Source of the DNA: Paramacrobiotus metropolitanus
Taxonomy: Eukaryota > Tardigrada > Eutardigrada > Parachela > Macrobiotidae
Direction: 5' to 3'
Length of the DNA: 64,000 nucleotides
Assembly (NCBI RefSeq): GCF_019649055.1
Contig: NW_026570328.1
Location: 1 to 64,000, forward strand
Shown: positions 1 to 12,942 of the stretch, one piece after another
Numbering within the stretch: position 1 is the first letter of the stretch
Layout of the letters: each line of letters starts with the position of its first letter
Notes under the pieces: generated by a model
What the model was told of the DNA's origin: nothing
The model's input: the letters and a program-made list of their open reading frames with translations, nothing else
Databases searched by the model: none
Position numbers and translations under genes: made by a program

Positions 1-2321
1 AGCTGGAAGCGATCGAAGCTGATAAGGCCCCAGCGCGCGCAGGGGCTATCCTTTTCGGTCTGGGATTTACTGCTGAAATGCAAGATCAGCCAACAAGGTT
101 AGATGTTTTTATCCGCTTTGCATAACTGGTTTTTAGTTTTGGTGTGAGTTTAATATGAACTTTACCGTATTTGTGGGTCCTCTGTCGTGTTCATATTCTA
201 ATCGTGATATATAGGCGATAACATTCCGAATCATGCAGGGTGTTTTCTGGTGGTTGGAGGATGCGTTTAGCTTTGGCTCGAGCGCTCTTCGCAAAGCCTG
301 ATTTGCTGCTTTTGGATGAACCTACAAACATGTTAGACATGAAAGCTATACTATGGCTGGAAGATTATCTTCAGGTAATTTAGATTTTATTAAGTAAAGC
401 GGCGGTTTTCTGCAAGAGTACTGAATAGAATTTATGTACCGTTAGGTATACCTTAAAAAAAGTGAACGGTCTTATCCTTTTTTTAACGTTTATTTCTACT
501 GTAGCTGTGCTCGTTGAATTTTACAGACATGGGCGTCCACGCTTTTATTCGTTTCCCACGACCGGAGTTTTCTTGACAACGTTGCCACTGACATCATGCA
601 TTTACATTCCAGACGGTTGGAATACTATAAGGGAGATTATTCTGTTTTTCTGAAAACAAAGGATGAAAAGTTAAAAAATCAACAAAAGGAATATGAATCA
701 CAGAAGCTTTTCATCGAACATAGCATGGTAAGCTAAATAGCTGCATATTATTTTACGCTGTACGGATTTTGAAATTATGATCGTCGTGTTGATTATTTAT
801 TTGTGACAAGAAATCGTTGGACAAATCTCAAAACATGTATTAATCGGCAGTAAAACGGCATCGGCTTTTGGTGCAGCTGGACAGTCATAATTACTATCAT
901 AACGCACGGATTGAAGATAAACTTTTATACTTAAACTGTATCAGGCTAACTGCTGTCCGTTCTTTTCGCAGGAATTTGTAAATAAATTCCGATACAATGC
1001 CAAAAGGGCATCTTTGGTGCAGAGCAAACTTAAGATGCTGGAAAAGCTGTAAGTGTCAAGATGTTCGTTTCTTACGTGTTAATGTTTTGCAAAGAAAGTT
1101 TTGTCCGATAGTCCCAAACTGAACCCCGTGGAAATGGAGCCAGATGTACATTTAAGATTTCCCGAAGTAGAACCATTGAGTGGTTGTGGTCTGCGATTAG
1201 ACGAAGTCAGTTTTTGGTATGACCAGGCCCATCCCATATTCAGGAATGTGGATATCTCAACAAACGCTGACAGTCGAGTTGTGATTGTAAGTGGCGTTCA
1301 CGCGACGACTAAGTTGATTACCGAGCTGGATTCTTGATTCGTAGGTTGGTGATAACGGAGCCGGAAAATCCACGTTGTTGAAAATTCTTCTTGGTGATCT
1401 TGAACCTAAGAAAGGTTTTCGTAGCGCCCATCGTCATTTGAAGATCGGATATTTCGCTCAACACCACGTGGATATGTTGGATTTGGATATGACAGCAGTT
1501 CAGTTGATGCAGAAAAGGTATCCTGGCCAGCCAATAGAAGAATATCGAAAATGTCTCGGGCGATTCGAAGTCAGCGGTGATATGGCCGTTTTACAACCAC
1601 TGCAAACGTTTTCTGGTGGACAGAAATGCCGGGTAGCCTTTGCTGTTATGGCGTTCAACAAACCGAATTTTCTAATTCTGGACGAACCTGTAAGTTGATT
1701 TGTTCACGGAAGTTTTTTTAATTTCCCGAACGCTTTTTTCGATTCCGATATCAGTTGTTTCATCAGTACAGTATATCGTACAGTCTTCGTGTGGTTTTGT
1801 CAGATTCGAGTTTGTGCTACTAGTCAGTGATTAAGCATTTGGTGAACTTAGATTTGGTTAAATTTTTGATTCTGAGGCGACGAAACCCGAAGCACTATCT
1901 CTTCTGTTTGGTTTGGAATTCATCTACATAACATTAATTTTAACACTCCAAACAGCGCTCATTATCAATGTTGCGCGCGCGTTTTTATGAAATTTTGGTA
2001 CGGGGTATCGACCGGCATATGTTTTGTTGTAGACAAATCATTTGGACATCCAGACGGTAGAGGCCCTTGCGAGAGCCTTGACGCAGTTTGAGGTAAGGTT
2101 TGAAAACTTTATGATTGGTAACATTGACTATCGATTGGCTTATATTACAAAATGTATTAATTCAGGGTGGCGTTATTCTGGTTTCCCACGATCAGCACCT
2201 CATTAACATGGTTTGCAAAGAAATGTGGCTGGTCACAAATCAAACCATCAAGATTCTGCCCAACGGATTTCCGGAATACAAGAAGATTATTCAAACAGAA
2301 CTTGGTCAAAGAACTGCTTGA
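1..2321 (+). CDS. ABCF3: ATP-binding cassette protein ABCF3 (3' part)
   Basis: Eight exons are visible: 1-97, 239-374, 527-727, 972-1048, 1112-1286, 1345-1689, 2033-2092 and 2166-2321 (TGA). All phases match. The gene continues off the left edge, so the N-terminal region and first Walker A are missing. About 414 residues remain. Domain 1 keeps its signature [10 protein letters not shown], its Walker [13 protein letters not shown] and the switch histidine in VSHDRSF. A linker with KLKMLEKL follows. Domain 2 has Walker [10 protein letters not shown], signature FSGGQKCRV, Walker B split by an intron (ILDEP then TNHLD), and VSHDQH. The linker and C-terminus track human ABCF3 rather than ABCF1 or ABCF2. 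ABCF proteins lack membrane segments; ABCF3 is a cytosolic ATPase tied to translation control and antiviral responses. The gene converges on SLMAP. Confidence 0.93.
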
Positions 2322-2378
2322 TTTGAATTTCCGGTTTTATAGAGACTTTCTGTTATACAACAAAATTTTCATAATGGC

Positions 2379-2384
2379 AATAAA
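2379..2384 (+). promoter_or_regulatory. Poly(A) signal of ABCF3
   Basis: A canonical AATAAA lies 58 nt after the ABCF3 stop codon. SLMAP ends on the opposite strand at 2583, so this is the natural 3' end signal of ABCF3. Confidence 0.6.
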
Positions 2385-2582
2385 AGATCCTCAAACGGTC
2401 ATTATATCGTCTCCATACCATGGCAGCTAACCGGCCCAAAAATCTTGACCGAATACTGAAAAATGTAGAAATTATACCGTAACAAACATAACAATATAAG
2501 AAATCCACAGCGCATATACTCGACTAAAAACATAGGCAATGCTGTTTATAAAAACGATCTCCCAACAGAAATTGGTCAACTA

Positions 2583-5500
2583 TTAGGCAAAGACTATAAG
2601 AAAGATCAGCCACAAAACTAGAAGCATCAAGGCCACAATAGCGCCGGGATCCCGACAATTCCAAACAGTCGAAACACCGTCATACACACCATCAGCAGCG
2701 GATTGCGCTAAAGTCGCCGTACTGTTCAGTTCGTCCAAAACTTCCGATAGCTGAGACTCTGAGTAATTTCGTCGCCGCAAAACACACTCTGACAATTCCC
2801 CTTGGTACAGGAAGGAAGCCTCTCCACTGACACCATCTGTCGATGTTGCTGTATCAGCAGTGTTGACACCGACTGCAGTGCCTTTCATAGCATGCCCGTC
2901 TTCCCGTTCGTTGTTCCGTTGAGCAAGTTCCGCTTGAAGTTTAATCACAATTTCTGCAAACAAATAAAAGAAAACATTTAATGCTGAGCTGTTTTCCACA
3001 ATTGCAACGCTACAAAAGGCAGAACAGTAATAAAGTAGGGTTTTTTCTGAAAAGTGATAATTTAAAATAAAAGCCCCTGCAAGGTATTCCGATAAATTCG
3101 AAGCTGATCGCTCAACAGCTATGCATCCCACTGATCCCAGTTTCAAATGTTATTTATGGAACAAACTACTTACAGTGGCCGTATATCGGTATATGTCAAA
3201 TTAAGATAAACTTACCGGTCAGATTCTCATTCGCAGAAATCAACTGCTCCACGTCGTTATCTTCGTGAGACGACGCTTTAGCGTAATCCCCATCCATCGG
3301 CTCATTTGTGGCTGCTTCGTATGGGGGAGGACCGGAATGCTGCTGCATATAACCGGAACCGCGACTAAATTCCATATCATGAACCACCGATGTTCCGCCA
3401 TCGCCCTGCCTCTGATTTTCCATTCTCATCACTGGCATTTCCTTTTGCGGTTTTGCAGGACTGAATTTGCCACCAAATTCCTGCAACAACTGCGCCACAT
3501 TTTTCCCGTGGAAGATGTTATCCATGGCCGGCTGATTATGTTGTTCATATTCCTCTGCGGCAAGCCCATCTTCATCTTCACTTCCCCCAGAATACCCGTT
3601 ATTTCTCGTTACGTCACCGGTAATCCGATCATAGTGGTTGGGCACGGCAAATCTATTTTCTGCAAAAACGGAGCATATGGGAAAGAAAATCCACTTAGAC
3701 ATGTCCACCATCTCAAACCTTTGGTTTCATCCAGCTTGTCTCGAAGACGGCGATTTTGATCAACTAAATCGTCACACTGTGTAACCGAAAAATTTTATTC
3801 ATGGAACAATGAAAAGCATTCCCACATAAGCAGGTAATTTTGTTTTGAAAACTAACCAGTGATAGCTGCACGCTGTATTTACGATGTAAATCTTTCAGCT
3901 GTTCTTCCAAATCAGACTTTTCCGCTTTGATCTCAGTCAAACATTCGATTTTGATTCGTTCGGCGTCCTGAAATAAGAAAAAAAAATTATTCTTACGCTA
4001 CAGGTCTATGGCCCCTTTACGAACTCTGCCAGTGCATAAGATACCGTAACAGTGTAACACGCATTACGCAATTACACGAATGATGTATATGCCAATCTTT
4101 ATCTTGTTACGCACGAAACCTACTTGATAAGTTTTCGTAAGCGCATCGAGATCCTGCGTCTGCGCTTCAAATCTGTCCACCAGCTCCAGCAGATCCTTTC
4201 TCGTACTTTCGCAAATGGCTGTCAGATCATCACATTCGTTCTGTGCATGAGCCAGTTTCTCTTCGGCAACTGCTAAAGCTTTCACGGCTTCCAGCTTTTC
4301 GGTGTATGCATTGTGGAGTGTCTTCTTCGTTGATGCCTCGAATTCCGACCTGTCAGACAACTAAAGTAAATTTACGCAATCAAAACTTATATTAAGCGAC
4401 TTACAACTCTCCAATACACATTTGTTTTCAAAGACCAGAAGAAATAATTAATAAAGAACAGAAACCTTTCATCGAGCATTTTCTTCCAATCAATCGTAAA
4501 CGCTTCTTTAGGCTCGTCCAGCGCGGCATTGTTATCACAAACTGTAGGGAGGAATGATTTCCGGGGTTCATTATCACTGCCAGCGACATCTTGGCTGCCA
4601 TCCGACGATGGAGCAGAAAATGTTTCACCCATCACAGAATTTTGTTCCGCAAGAACGTGCATCGGGATAGATCTTCCTTTGAGCTGCATTTCACAGGCTT
4701 GTAGCTGGGTCTGGAGAAACTGGATTTTCGACAGGAGCAAGTCTTCTCGAAACATTGCAGACCAGGTATCTTTTCGTTCCATGGCCACGAGAATTCTATT
4801 GAGTGCTACAAGCTTGGATTCCAGTACATGTTCTCGATGATGCGCTTCCTGAGCAAAGCAAAAAATAAACTAGCTAATTGTTACACAATATAAATATCAA
4901 AAAATAAAATTATGAAGCAATTCCACGGCGTATGTCAGTATAACAAATCATGATTCGTAGACTAATTCTTCAGCGTTGAAGGCTAATTATCTCATCAAAC
5001 AACGCAGCCCTTTCTCTAGCTATAAATAAATGCAGTTTATTTATAACACATCATAAAATTTTTCCACCACGCAGTTGCGTAACAGCCAAATGTTTACCGC
5101 TGTTTCAGCGTTCTGTGATTCTACATACGTATTCTGAATATTTTCCAAGCCGAACCAACAGTCTCGGTACAATTCTCACCTGTAAAATCGACTGCAGTTC
5201 ATACACTTCCTGCACCGTCAATTTCGGCGCCTCGACTTGGTCTTCCCGCTTTACTCCCTCATACTGGACACCGGGCGCCATCGCAAATTTCGATGTCGTA
5301 GTTTTCGCTTCTACGCCATCGGGATGGAACAGTCTCGCGGTGGCTATGATGCACCCATGCGTTACTAAAATATTATCCCATTAGACCGAGCAGTCGCAAA
5401 TATATTCGGCTCAGATTGAGGCGTACCGGGCGGGACGCCTTTCTTCGCTTGTTCCTGGACTTCCACACCGAACTGTATAAGATCTCCGGAGAAGAGTTCT

Positions 5501-6112
5501 CTTCGTGTATCCACAGGTATTTCCGTTTTCAAAGTGTTCTGACTCGCCGTGTCTGTGGGCGGAGCAGGGGTAGCTGGGAGTTTTTGAGTGTTTACGAACG
5601 TCCCATTTGAGCTCTGCGTGTCTTGAAGGTAGAACTGCATAAACATCATATACTTCGAATCTTCGTTATCGTACACATACTGCGCACATCGTACTCTGAT
5701 CCTTTCAGTACTTAACTTCGGAACCGCTTGTAAAGTATCCACTGTGCAGGTATTATGCAGATATAAAAGCCTTATAAATCGTCGTATAAGTATTAATAAG
5801 TGCATAAATTAGAATACATAAAATAATACGAAATATGAAAAACAAATACATGCTACGATGTCTGAAGTAAGAAAGCATTCTGCAAGAGTACAGTCGCAAG
5901 CTGCGAAAAATGTAGCCCAGATTTACCTTTCCATCTTCGTACCACAGGAGAGCGTGATTCCGGCTGAGCACTTTACAATTAAAAAATCCATTGTCCACAT
6001 TGGGTTTGCAGTTGGCGACGGCTCGACCAATTTTTACAGGCTGAGCCAAGGGAATTTCGCGATCGGTGAACTGATGCGATTGCTGACGGCATTGCAGGAT
6101 AACTTTCGCCAT
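2583..6112 (-). CDS. SLMAP: Sarcolemmal membrane-associated protein (FHA, coiled coil, tail anchor)
   Basis: Nine exons in transcription order: 6112-5927, 5634-5427, 5364-5180, 4848-4466, 4349-4124, 3967-3857, 3776-3719, 3659-3216 and 2953-2583. All phases agree and give about 723 residues. Exons 1-3 encode an FHA domain with the phosphothreonine-pocket motifs KIGRAV, LSRNHALLW and SSNGTF, followed by VTHGCIIATARLF as in SLMAP. Exons 4-7 are charged and leucine-rich coiled coil. A low-complexity polar segment follows, including a PPPYEA stretch. The protein ends in a hydrophobic helix (AIVALMLLVLWLIFLIVFA), a tail anchor. SLMAP is a STRIPAK subunit that brings PP2A to phosphorylated MST/Hippo kinases and sits on ER, nuclear-envelope or sarcolemmal membranes. 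ATG 6112 starts directly at the FHA domain. One donor, GTTTGA after exon 7, is non-consensus beyond GT. Confidence 0.92.
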
Positions 6113-7609
6113 TTGTGACAAATCACAGCCGCGAAGATGAGGAAACACCCAAAAAGTTCAGAAGGTGGGCGAGATCCACTGTGCCAATTAATCACATGTG
6201 GCCGATATGCCTGAAGCGGAAGCGAGAGGAAATGAACGCAGGCTGCAAATATTTTTATCTTCACGCAGGCGTCACCGATCCACAGGCGAAAAATCCCGGT
6301 TCCTGTAAATTATAACGGGAACCTTACATTACGGAATATAATATCAACACTTATCACAAGCTTATACAAGCTTACAGAACATTCTTGACGTTCATACGGA
6401 AGTTAATAATTTCATGAGGATCATCTGTATGCCGTATTCGGAAAAATGTGCTTAATTTAAATACAAAAAAAAACAAACAATCAACAACAAACACCAGGAA
6501 GAGCGGAACCAGGAAATAAATGCTTTTCTTTCACATTTTGATTTACTGTCCCGATCCCAATATGAGCGTTCGTCCTGCTAGTTTTGTCAATTCTCTGAAT
6601 TGTTCACTAACACTAACGTCGCTATCCACACAACAGTGGAAACAATGGATGTTTAGCTGCTACGTCAACCTTTGGCCCATGCCTGTTTAAAACCACAAAT
6701 GTTTGACCAACCCTTCTCTCATAGTAAAACACAGACCCAAGTCAAAACCTTCCCCGAGGCACATGAGCCCCTTACAGAACAAAGCTTGTCGAGCTAGCCC
6801 CCGTTTATTTACTCGTAGGGCCGTAGCTGATTCTTCTAGCACACCTGCGAGTTACTGTTAGTTCCTCTACTGCCAACCTATAGCTACGAATTATTTATAA
6901 CACCACCATAACTGATAACAGAGTCAAGCAGGCACGTTACACGTACAAAACATACCATTCCAAATCCATAACTCATCTCTCGTCCAGCGAACACACGATA
7001 ACAACTATGGTTATGTTCCTCGAAGATAACTCACAGACAAATTAAAACTTTTAACCGAGGTGAATTATAAGGTTGGTAAGAACTAAGAAGTCGCTATGAA
7101 CATTGAGAAAGGTTTTCTAAACTCCGATCCACAATGCACATGCAAATGTCCCGTATACAGCGTACTCCGCTCGCATAAAATCGTGTTCCCAGATTTCATG
7201 TTGATAACACAACTCGACCAACTGGTTGACGCATCTCCTTGGAGGGTCGCATTGCGACAACTCACAACTGAATGCTCGTCGAACAAAATTAATTCTCTTT
7301 TTTACGATTACGGTATAATGGCATTTTTTGAAACTTTTGCATTTTTCTGAATGGTTTGAAACAAAACTAAACGATTTCCCCGGATTATGGTTAAGTGCAT
7401 AATATGTGATCCGTTTACGCTTTCTCGTCGGGCATCGTTGCGATAGGAAGAGGGTAAGCGCAAAGTGGTACTGAGCCTCAAAGCTCAACATAGTTCTTAC
7501 GTAGATTCTTACGTCCATTTCTAATGGGTTGCAATTTTAAACAGGTATATGTGTTTTGAAGAATTTTGGTTGTTGGTTGGAATCAGCGTCCCACAAGTTT
7601 ATTTGTGAA
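6113..7609. other. Shared upstream region of SLMAP and CHMP6
   Basis: These 1.5 kb separate the divergent start codons of SLMAP (6112, minus) and CHMP6 (7610, plus), so both promoters should lie here. AT-rich. No convincing coding exon, tRNA or mobile element was seen. An open frame on the minus strand at 7117-7518 has no recognisable domain. Confidence 0.5.
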
Positions 7610-9415
7610 ATGGGCAACCTTTTCGGAAAATCCAAATCGGAGTCGCGAGTTACGGAACACGACAAGGCTGTCCTGGTGCGTGCAATATTGACCAGTATAT
7701 CTGTATAGATATTTAAATACGTATTACAGAGTATTACTTACTTAAATAGTATCGTTTTCTTATAATTGATTCTGGCTTACTAGCCATTTATCCGTCCTCT
7801 ATCAGGAGGTTTGTTTTAATTTTTTAAACGCATTTTTTTTGGGAACTATGCATGGAACGATAAGTTCATTGTTGCATGTTAAACGTTTGGAACTTCAGCT
7901 TACTATGAGGCAGCTTTTGGTTCGCAGTTTATATTATGACATAACTCACATTACTTACTTTGCAGCCTGATAGGCAATAAACTAGTTTTGTCGGTATATG
8001 GTATATTCGTAATTATAACATGGTTTGTTTTGGTTCAGATTAACTTTGTTATCTCTAAAGAATTCTACCCATAGCTTGCAAAAGCAACGAACATCACGGA
8101 CTACTCGTAGATTGTAAAAGTAAGTATAGTAGATTGTAATATTTTGATTTAATGCAGCAACTGAAGGTCCAGCGAGATAAAGTGCGGCAGTATCAGAGAC
8201 GAATCGAAATTACGATGGAAAAGGAGCGCCAGTTAGCCAAACGACTAATTCAGGATGGAAAACGAGAGTGAGCATTTTGAGAGGCTTGACATATCGAAGG
8301 TTTCGTTTCGTATTTCAAAATTTCCGCTTCGCAGTCGAGCAAAATTAATGCTACGGAAAAAGCGATTTGAAGAGTCAATGCTTGCCAAAGTGGAGCAACA
8401 ACTAGAAAATTTGGACCAGTTGGTAAACGCGGTTGTCTACCGAGAATGCGTTAATAAGTTTATTATTAATTACGGTTTTCAGTTGATGAATTTGGAGTTT
8501 ACACAAATTGAGCAGCAAGTAATCCATGGTCTCAAAGTTGGCAACGACTGCTTAAAGAAGCTGCACGAGGTATGCGATGACTTAAGACGTGGTTACAGTG
8601 GATTGTTGACCGTTCGACTAATGTTTTATTGAATATTGATAAATACCGGTATTGTTTTCTAGACGTTTAGACTCGAAGATGTGGAAAAAATACTGGACGA
8701 GTCTAGGGCAGGCGTAGAATACCAACAGGTAAGGTGGTGCGAGAGTTATTACCCAGATCATGCACACGCTTTATCTGTGCAGCGGTTATAAACCAATAGT
8801 AGTGATCGCACGGCATAGTCCTACTTTTTCCGTTATTGTGATCTGTTGGTGATTTTGACATAAATCCCGCTGTTATTTAGTATAGGCTTCTGCTATCTGT
8901 GCAATAATTAGGGTGTAGTGCGTAACTGTGTGGTTCCAGTGCACATTTATCTTGTAATGTCGTAAGTAACTGTATCAATGTTTGTGCAGTTCTGTACTTT
9001 TTATAGCGGGAAATTGGTCCAGTGGTATTTGTAGCTTTTACTATGATTTCGCTGTGATTATAGGAAATTGATTCTTTATTAAGCGGTTCAATATCAGCGG
9101 AAGATGACGAAGCAGTGGAAGAAGAATTCGAGCAGCTTTTTGCGGTAAGTATTGGTGTTGCTTTTTTTGTCGTATGCACACTGTGCAGTATATACTGTAG
9201 CTGTATATTGCCTGTTTTACCAATTTTACAGAATCAGTTACCAGATGTGCCTCAAGACATTCCTGTGTCTCAGGAAATTGGAGATGCGCGACGAGGTAGC
9301 ACAAGTATCTATGTATTGCGCTCTTCCGTTTTTGTCTTGACCCTTACATTTTACATTTTCAGATAAAGTTCCAGCTAGAGCCCAACGTACCCGAGAAGCT
9401 TTGCCCGCCAGTTAG
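7610..9415 (+). CDS. CHMP6: ESCRT-III subunit CHMP6 / VPS20
   Basis: Eight exons: 7610-7675, 8158-8267, 8335-8422, 8483-8569, 8663-8728, 9064-9144, 9232-9295 and 9363-9415 (TAG). The product is 204 residues against 201 in human. The start MGNLFGKSK has glycine at position 2, the N-myristoylation site of CHMP6. SRVTEHDKAVL and QLKVQRDKVRQYQRRIE form the basic, amphipathic first helices of the Snf7 core. LDESRAGVEYQQEID and DDEAVEEEFEQL match the later helices and acidic autoinhibitory region. CHMP6 bridges ESCRT-II to Snf7/CHMP4 on endosomes to start membrane budding and scission. All introns are GT-AG with matching phases. Confidence 0.95.
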
Positions 9416-9597
9416 AGGAGGATTGGATCTGTGATTTTATTTCTGTTTTGTAAATCGTATGTTGTTTGTCTTTCTGAGTTGCGCATTCGGTTGATTCTTG
9501 TCATTACGCTATACTAGCTGCTAGTTTTTTCAGAGTTTCGAAGTGCAGATTTTAATGGGGTTGAATTTATCTGAGTTTCGATAGGTCGATAGGTAAT

Positions 9598-9603
9598 AAT
9601 AAA
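9598..9603 (+). promoter_or_regulatory. Candidate poly(A) signal of CHMP6
   Basis: AATAAA lies about 180 nt after the CHMP6 stop and before the end of the convergent Ly6-type gene at 9812. Confidence 0.45.
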
Positions 9604-9811
9604 AGCGGCGCAAACATGACAACCATTACACCAAAATCACATGTGGAACAAACGGAATAAATGAAAATAACGTGTGAAATGTGAAAATAAAAACGACATG
9701 TGAAATAAATGAATTACAGTATCACCTTTCGACACCCAGTATGGGTAATATAAAATGCAGCTCTAAAACTTAAAACGTGATCACACATTTAGAAAAAGTA
9801 CAAACTTCACT

Positions 9812-10539
9812 TCATATAAGATAACATAAACACACTGTGATGACTATACTGAACAGCGTTACCGACGAACGGACGGTGTCCGCGGTGTTGCAGTAATTAT
9901 CATAGCAAACACATGTTTTAATATCGCCGTTAATAATACAGCCTGCGTCGCCGGGCGCCTTTGAACCAGCACAAGACCGCACAACCAAATCTGCAAAAAA
10001 ACAAGCCTTGACCTTTTAGATCAGAATTTTCAGAGCAATGAGAGCATGGTAGTGTTATATTAGTGATAAACACAATGCCACCAATGGTCTTTATGATACC
10101 ACGCCCAGTCCCAGAGCTTTGCATGGAAGCTTCAATAAAAATGATATATCTTGCTTTTTATTTTAATAAGCCACCTGCATTGATACCCAAACATAAAACA
10201 CATACCACCGGGTCCGACGACCTTTAAGCACCGGTCTTGTAACGAGTTGCATTCCCGGTAATCGTTGCTTATCCTGTCAGCCAGTGCGCAGCCACCATCC
10301 GTTCTTGAATTGCAGATGTAGCAGCTTATCGCAGCAACTACAGAGTGCAGAGCACAAAATTTTTTAACAAGTCTTCCTAATAATGGCACGACTTTAAGAA
10401 GTAAGTATCTGTAGCAATAACTGTCAGCCGAGGTGCTTTCGTTTTTCCAAATTGAGTGGCGTTCCTCATTTCTTGCTTACAAAGATAATAATTATTATGT
10501 ACGTGCTTCTATTATTACACTGCAGATAAGTATGAACAT
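9812..10539 (-). CDS. Ly6/quiver-type GPI-anchored three-finger protein
   Basis: Four exons: 10539-10503, 10337-10206, 10129-10082 and 9990-9812. Phases match and give about 131 residues. The short first exon encodes a signal peptide (MFILICSVII...), and the mature protein starts at a CYIC motif. Ten cysteines follow, ending in CVCYDNYCN, the closing pattern of Ly6/uPAR domains. RSCAG before the last block is typical of the invertebrate quiver/sleepless branch. A hydrophobic C-terminal tail fits GPI anchoring. Relatives modulate ion channels and nicotinic receptors or organise septate junctions; which applies here cannot be told. The first exon was chosen because it alone supplies a signal peptide in the right phase. 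Its GTACAT donor is weak, so the N-terminus is less certain than the rest. Confidence 0.78.
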
Positions 10540-12942
10540 TTAAATTTTAAACAATAAAACATTACTGTTAAGTGGGTGCTTTCCTCACTTGCAACAGAAC
10601 TGTTGTCCATATTGGCTAGAAAAACTGAACAAGTAAGTAACTCTACAAAGACATTTGTATTTTTTATTGCTGGCAGATTTGCAACTTCGCGAAGTTATTA
10701 ATGATTTTAATTGACTGCTGCCTCACAGACGTCTGATCCACCCAAAGCCCATACTCAAAGGGTTTTTTTTGCATGCTTGCAGTATACAGAAAGCTAAAAC
10801 CACTTGAGTACAGCGATGATCCATTCCGTCGACCCGAACCATAGTTGGATACAAATATTTTATATATTTGATTATTTTCCGGCTCTAGGGTCACGTTTTA
10901 GCTTGGGATTTGAACCTGGCCTATGCCGTGCTTACGCGTTTTCTCCTCAGCAGCGTGGGTATTTGAGAGTTTTTTGACACTTACCATTTCGGATTGACGA
11001 TAATACCGTTAAAGCTATCAGAACGACCGCTAAGATAGCACAGTTGCGAAAGGTCAACATTATTCCGTCCCGGTACAGAAGTGTAATTTAGGTAATTAAG
11101 AACACTATGTAGTGTATCGATCCCGGTCAAGCACCAGCCAATAAAAACTAGCAGAGTTCTGGCATCCAGAAACAACCATACAGATTCTCAGTTCTTTAGA
11201 ATTACTCAAATCGTAGATGTGCGCGATTCATTAGTCAGCAACGTAAGGACATCCATTTGAAGTGCCATGCAACTTATGGATGCAGATTACGGTTTCACGA
11301 TGAAAAAGCAGCATTCGTAGTTCATCTACCTGCGCAGATATTCTTTTGCTGCCCTAGTTTCAACATTTTCAAATGGTCAGCTGTTAGTACTTATAACTCA
11401 CACCTACTTGAAATTAAAAGTTCGAAGACGATAGAGACTCTTAGGACCACAAGCAGCACAACTGTCACCATAATCCGCGCTTAGATGACATAATGTCACG
11501 TTTGCGATCATATCAAAAGCAGCAAACCAAATACACCGAAGCGGCGCAAGGATCAATCAAATAACGGTTACGTAGCTCTGTTTTCCGCAGATTTGCTTTT
11601 AGATGTCTTGTTGCGTAGAACACTCGTTTGACTGTTTGGTTTGTTTAAATTATATTTATTATTTAACAATGCATCTGTAATGGACATTTACGGCAGATAT
11701 AAGTGGACTTCACAGGCGTGCAAATAAATTTCTTTCGTGTACTGGTATAATAATAAATTTAATTATGTGATCAGGTGTAGCTCAAACGATATTTACACCG
11801 ATACGCAGCGGTTTTAAAACTTCGCAAACCTGAGCGTATGAACGGCCATATATTGTATCAGTTCATTGCTAGCTATTCGTTGCCGGAATTCGGTATCGTT
11901 AATTTTATGTTTAATGAAGAGAAATTAACGATTCACATGGGCTGTTAAAAATGAGTATGTACAATACCGCCTTTCCATATATTGTGTTTTTAAAACATAG
12001 CTTACGAGCCGGTAGCTCGATGGTAACAAAATCCACCATGCCAGACATGGGAAAGTGCAAGTGCCGTTTGTGTCAAAATGTTTGTATTTGTAAAAGGTTC
12101 CTTATTCTAAAATTTTAGTTGTACAATATTCTATGGCTTTTGGCTTTCATTAACAATTGATCTTGACTTGCAATTGAAAGTAACTTTTTCAGTAGTAGTA
12201 CAATAAGTACATAATTAAGAAATGTGTACTTACCTACCGTACAGCACGGCACAAAAAACGGCTAAAGGATCAAGACGGGTTATGAGATTGACTATATCGT
12301 ATTTATTTCTTAATAATATCATGACGGAAATGCTGATTTTTTTAATTATTCATTTCATATGAATACTTCTGTACGTAATTATACAATATTGTGATGTTGT
12401 TACTGTAGAGTGTGAGCGCCGGTTCGTGCGGCTGGACCAATATTTTTAATCCGCTTCGGTTTTTCACATAAGAGTTTCTCATATTTTCAGTTTCTTTACC
12501 TTTTCCAGTTTTCTCCTTTATTCTCTGATTTTTCTTTTTTTTTATTTGAATTTTTATTTCTTGATTCTGAAATACTACTATTCATACACTTCACAGTAAT
12601 CCGTGCCTTGCTGTTACAGGTGGAGCAACTAGTTATTAGCGCTAGTGACGAACTGTTTCGGGCTGCGACTACGTGTGTTGGAATAGTTCTATACGAGTAT
12701 ATAGGTAAACTTTATGAAAACCATATCCATATGGACCATATGAATGGAAATTCTTAAGCTTGGAATTTGAAAGGTAGCTGGTAGTGGCTTGATAATTTTT
12801 GTTTGGTCAAGTAAATATTTGAATTTTTGAACCGTGTTTGTATCGAAAAATTTGTCCGTGACGGCGTAGGATTCCATTCTTTCCAGCCTGGCGTACCGTC
12901 CTTTGGAGAATCGTACCTTTCACTCATCTCTAGTATTCAGAG
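10540..12942. other. Region between divergent Ly6-type gene and PQBP1
   Basis: About 2.4 kb, mostly AT-rich. It should contain both promoters. An open minus-strand frame at about 11175-10986 ends in a donor-like GTAAGT, but no consistent gene could be built from it. No recognisable RNA gene or transposon was seen. Confidence 0.4.

Noticed and set aside
7117-7518. 133-codon minus-strand ORF between SLMAP and CHMP6
   Set aside because: Composition is unstructured, there is no recognisable motif, and it lies in a promoter region with overlapping ORFs in other frames.
9991-10081. Longer Ly6 middle exon reading through 10082
   Set aside because: Would leave a 22-bp intron and break the Ly6 cysteine spacing; the GT at 10081 gives a normal 91-bp intron in the same phase.
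10895-10960. GGTTCAAATCC B-box-like sequence on the minus strand suggesting a tRNA or SINE
   Set aside because: The T-stem does not pair beyond two bases and no acceptor stem or A box is visible.
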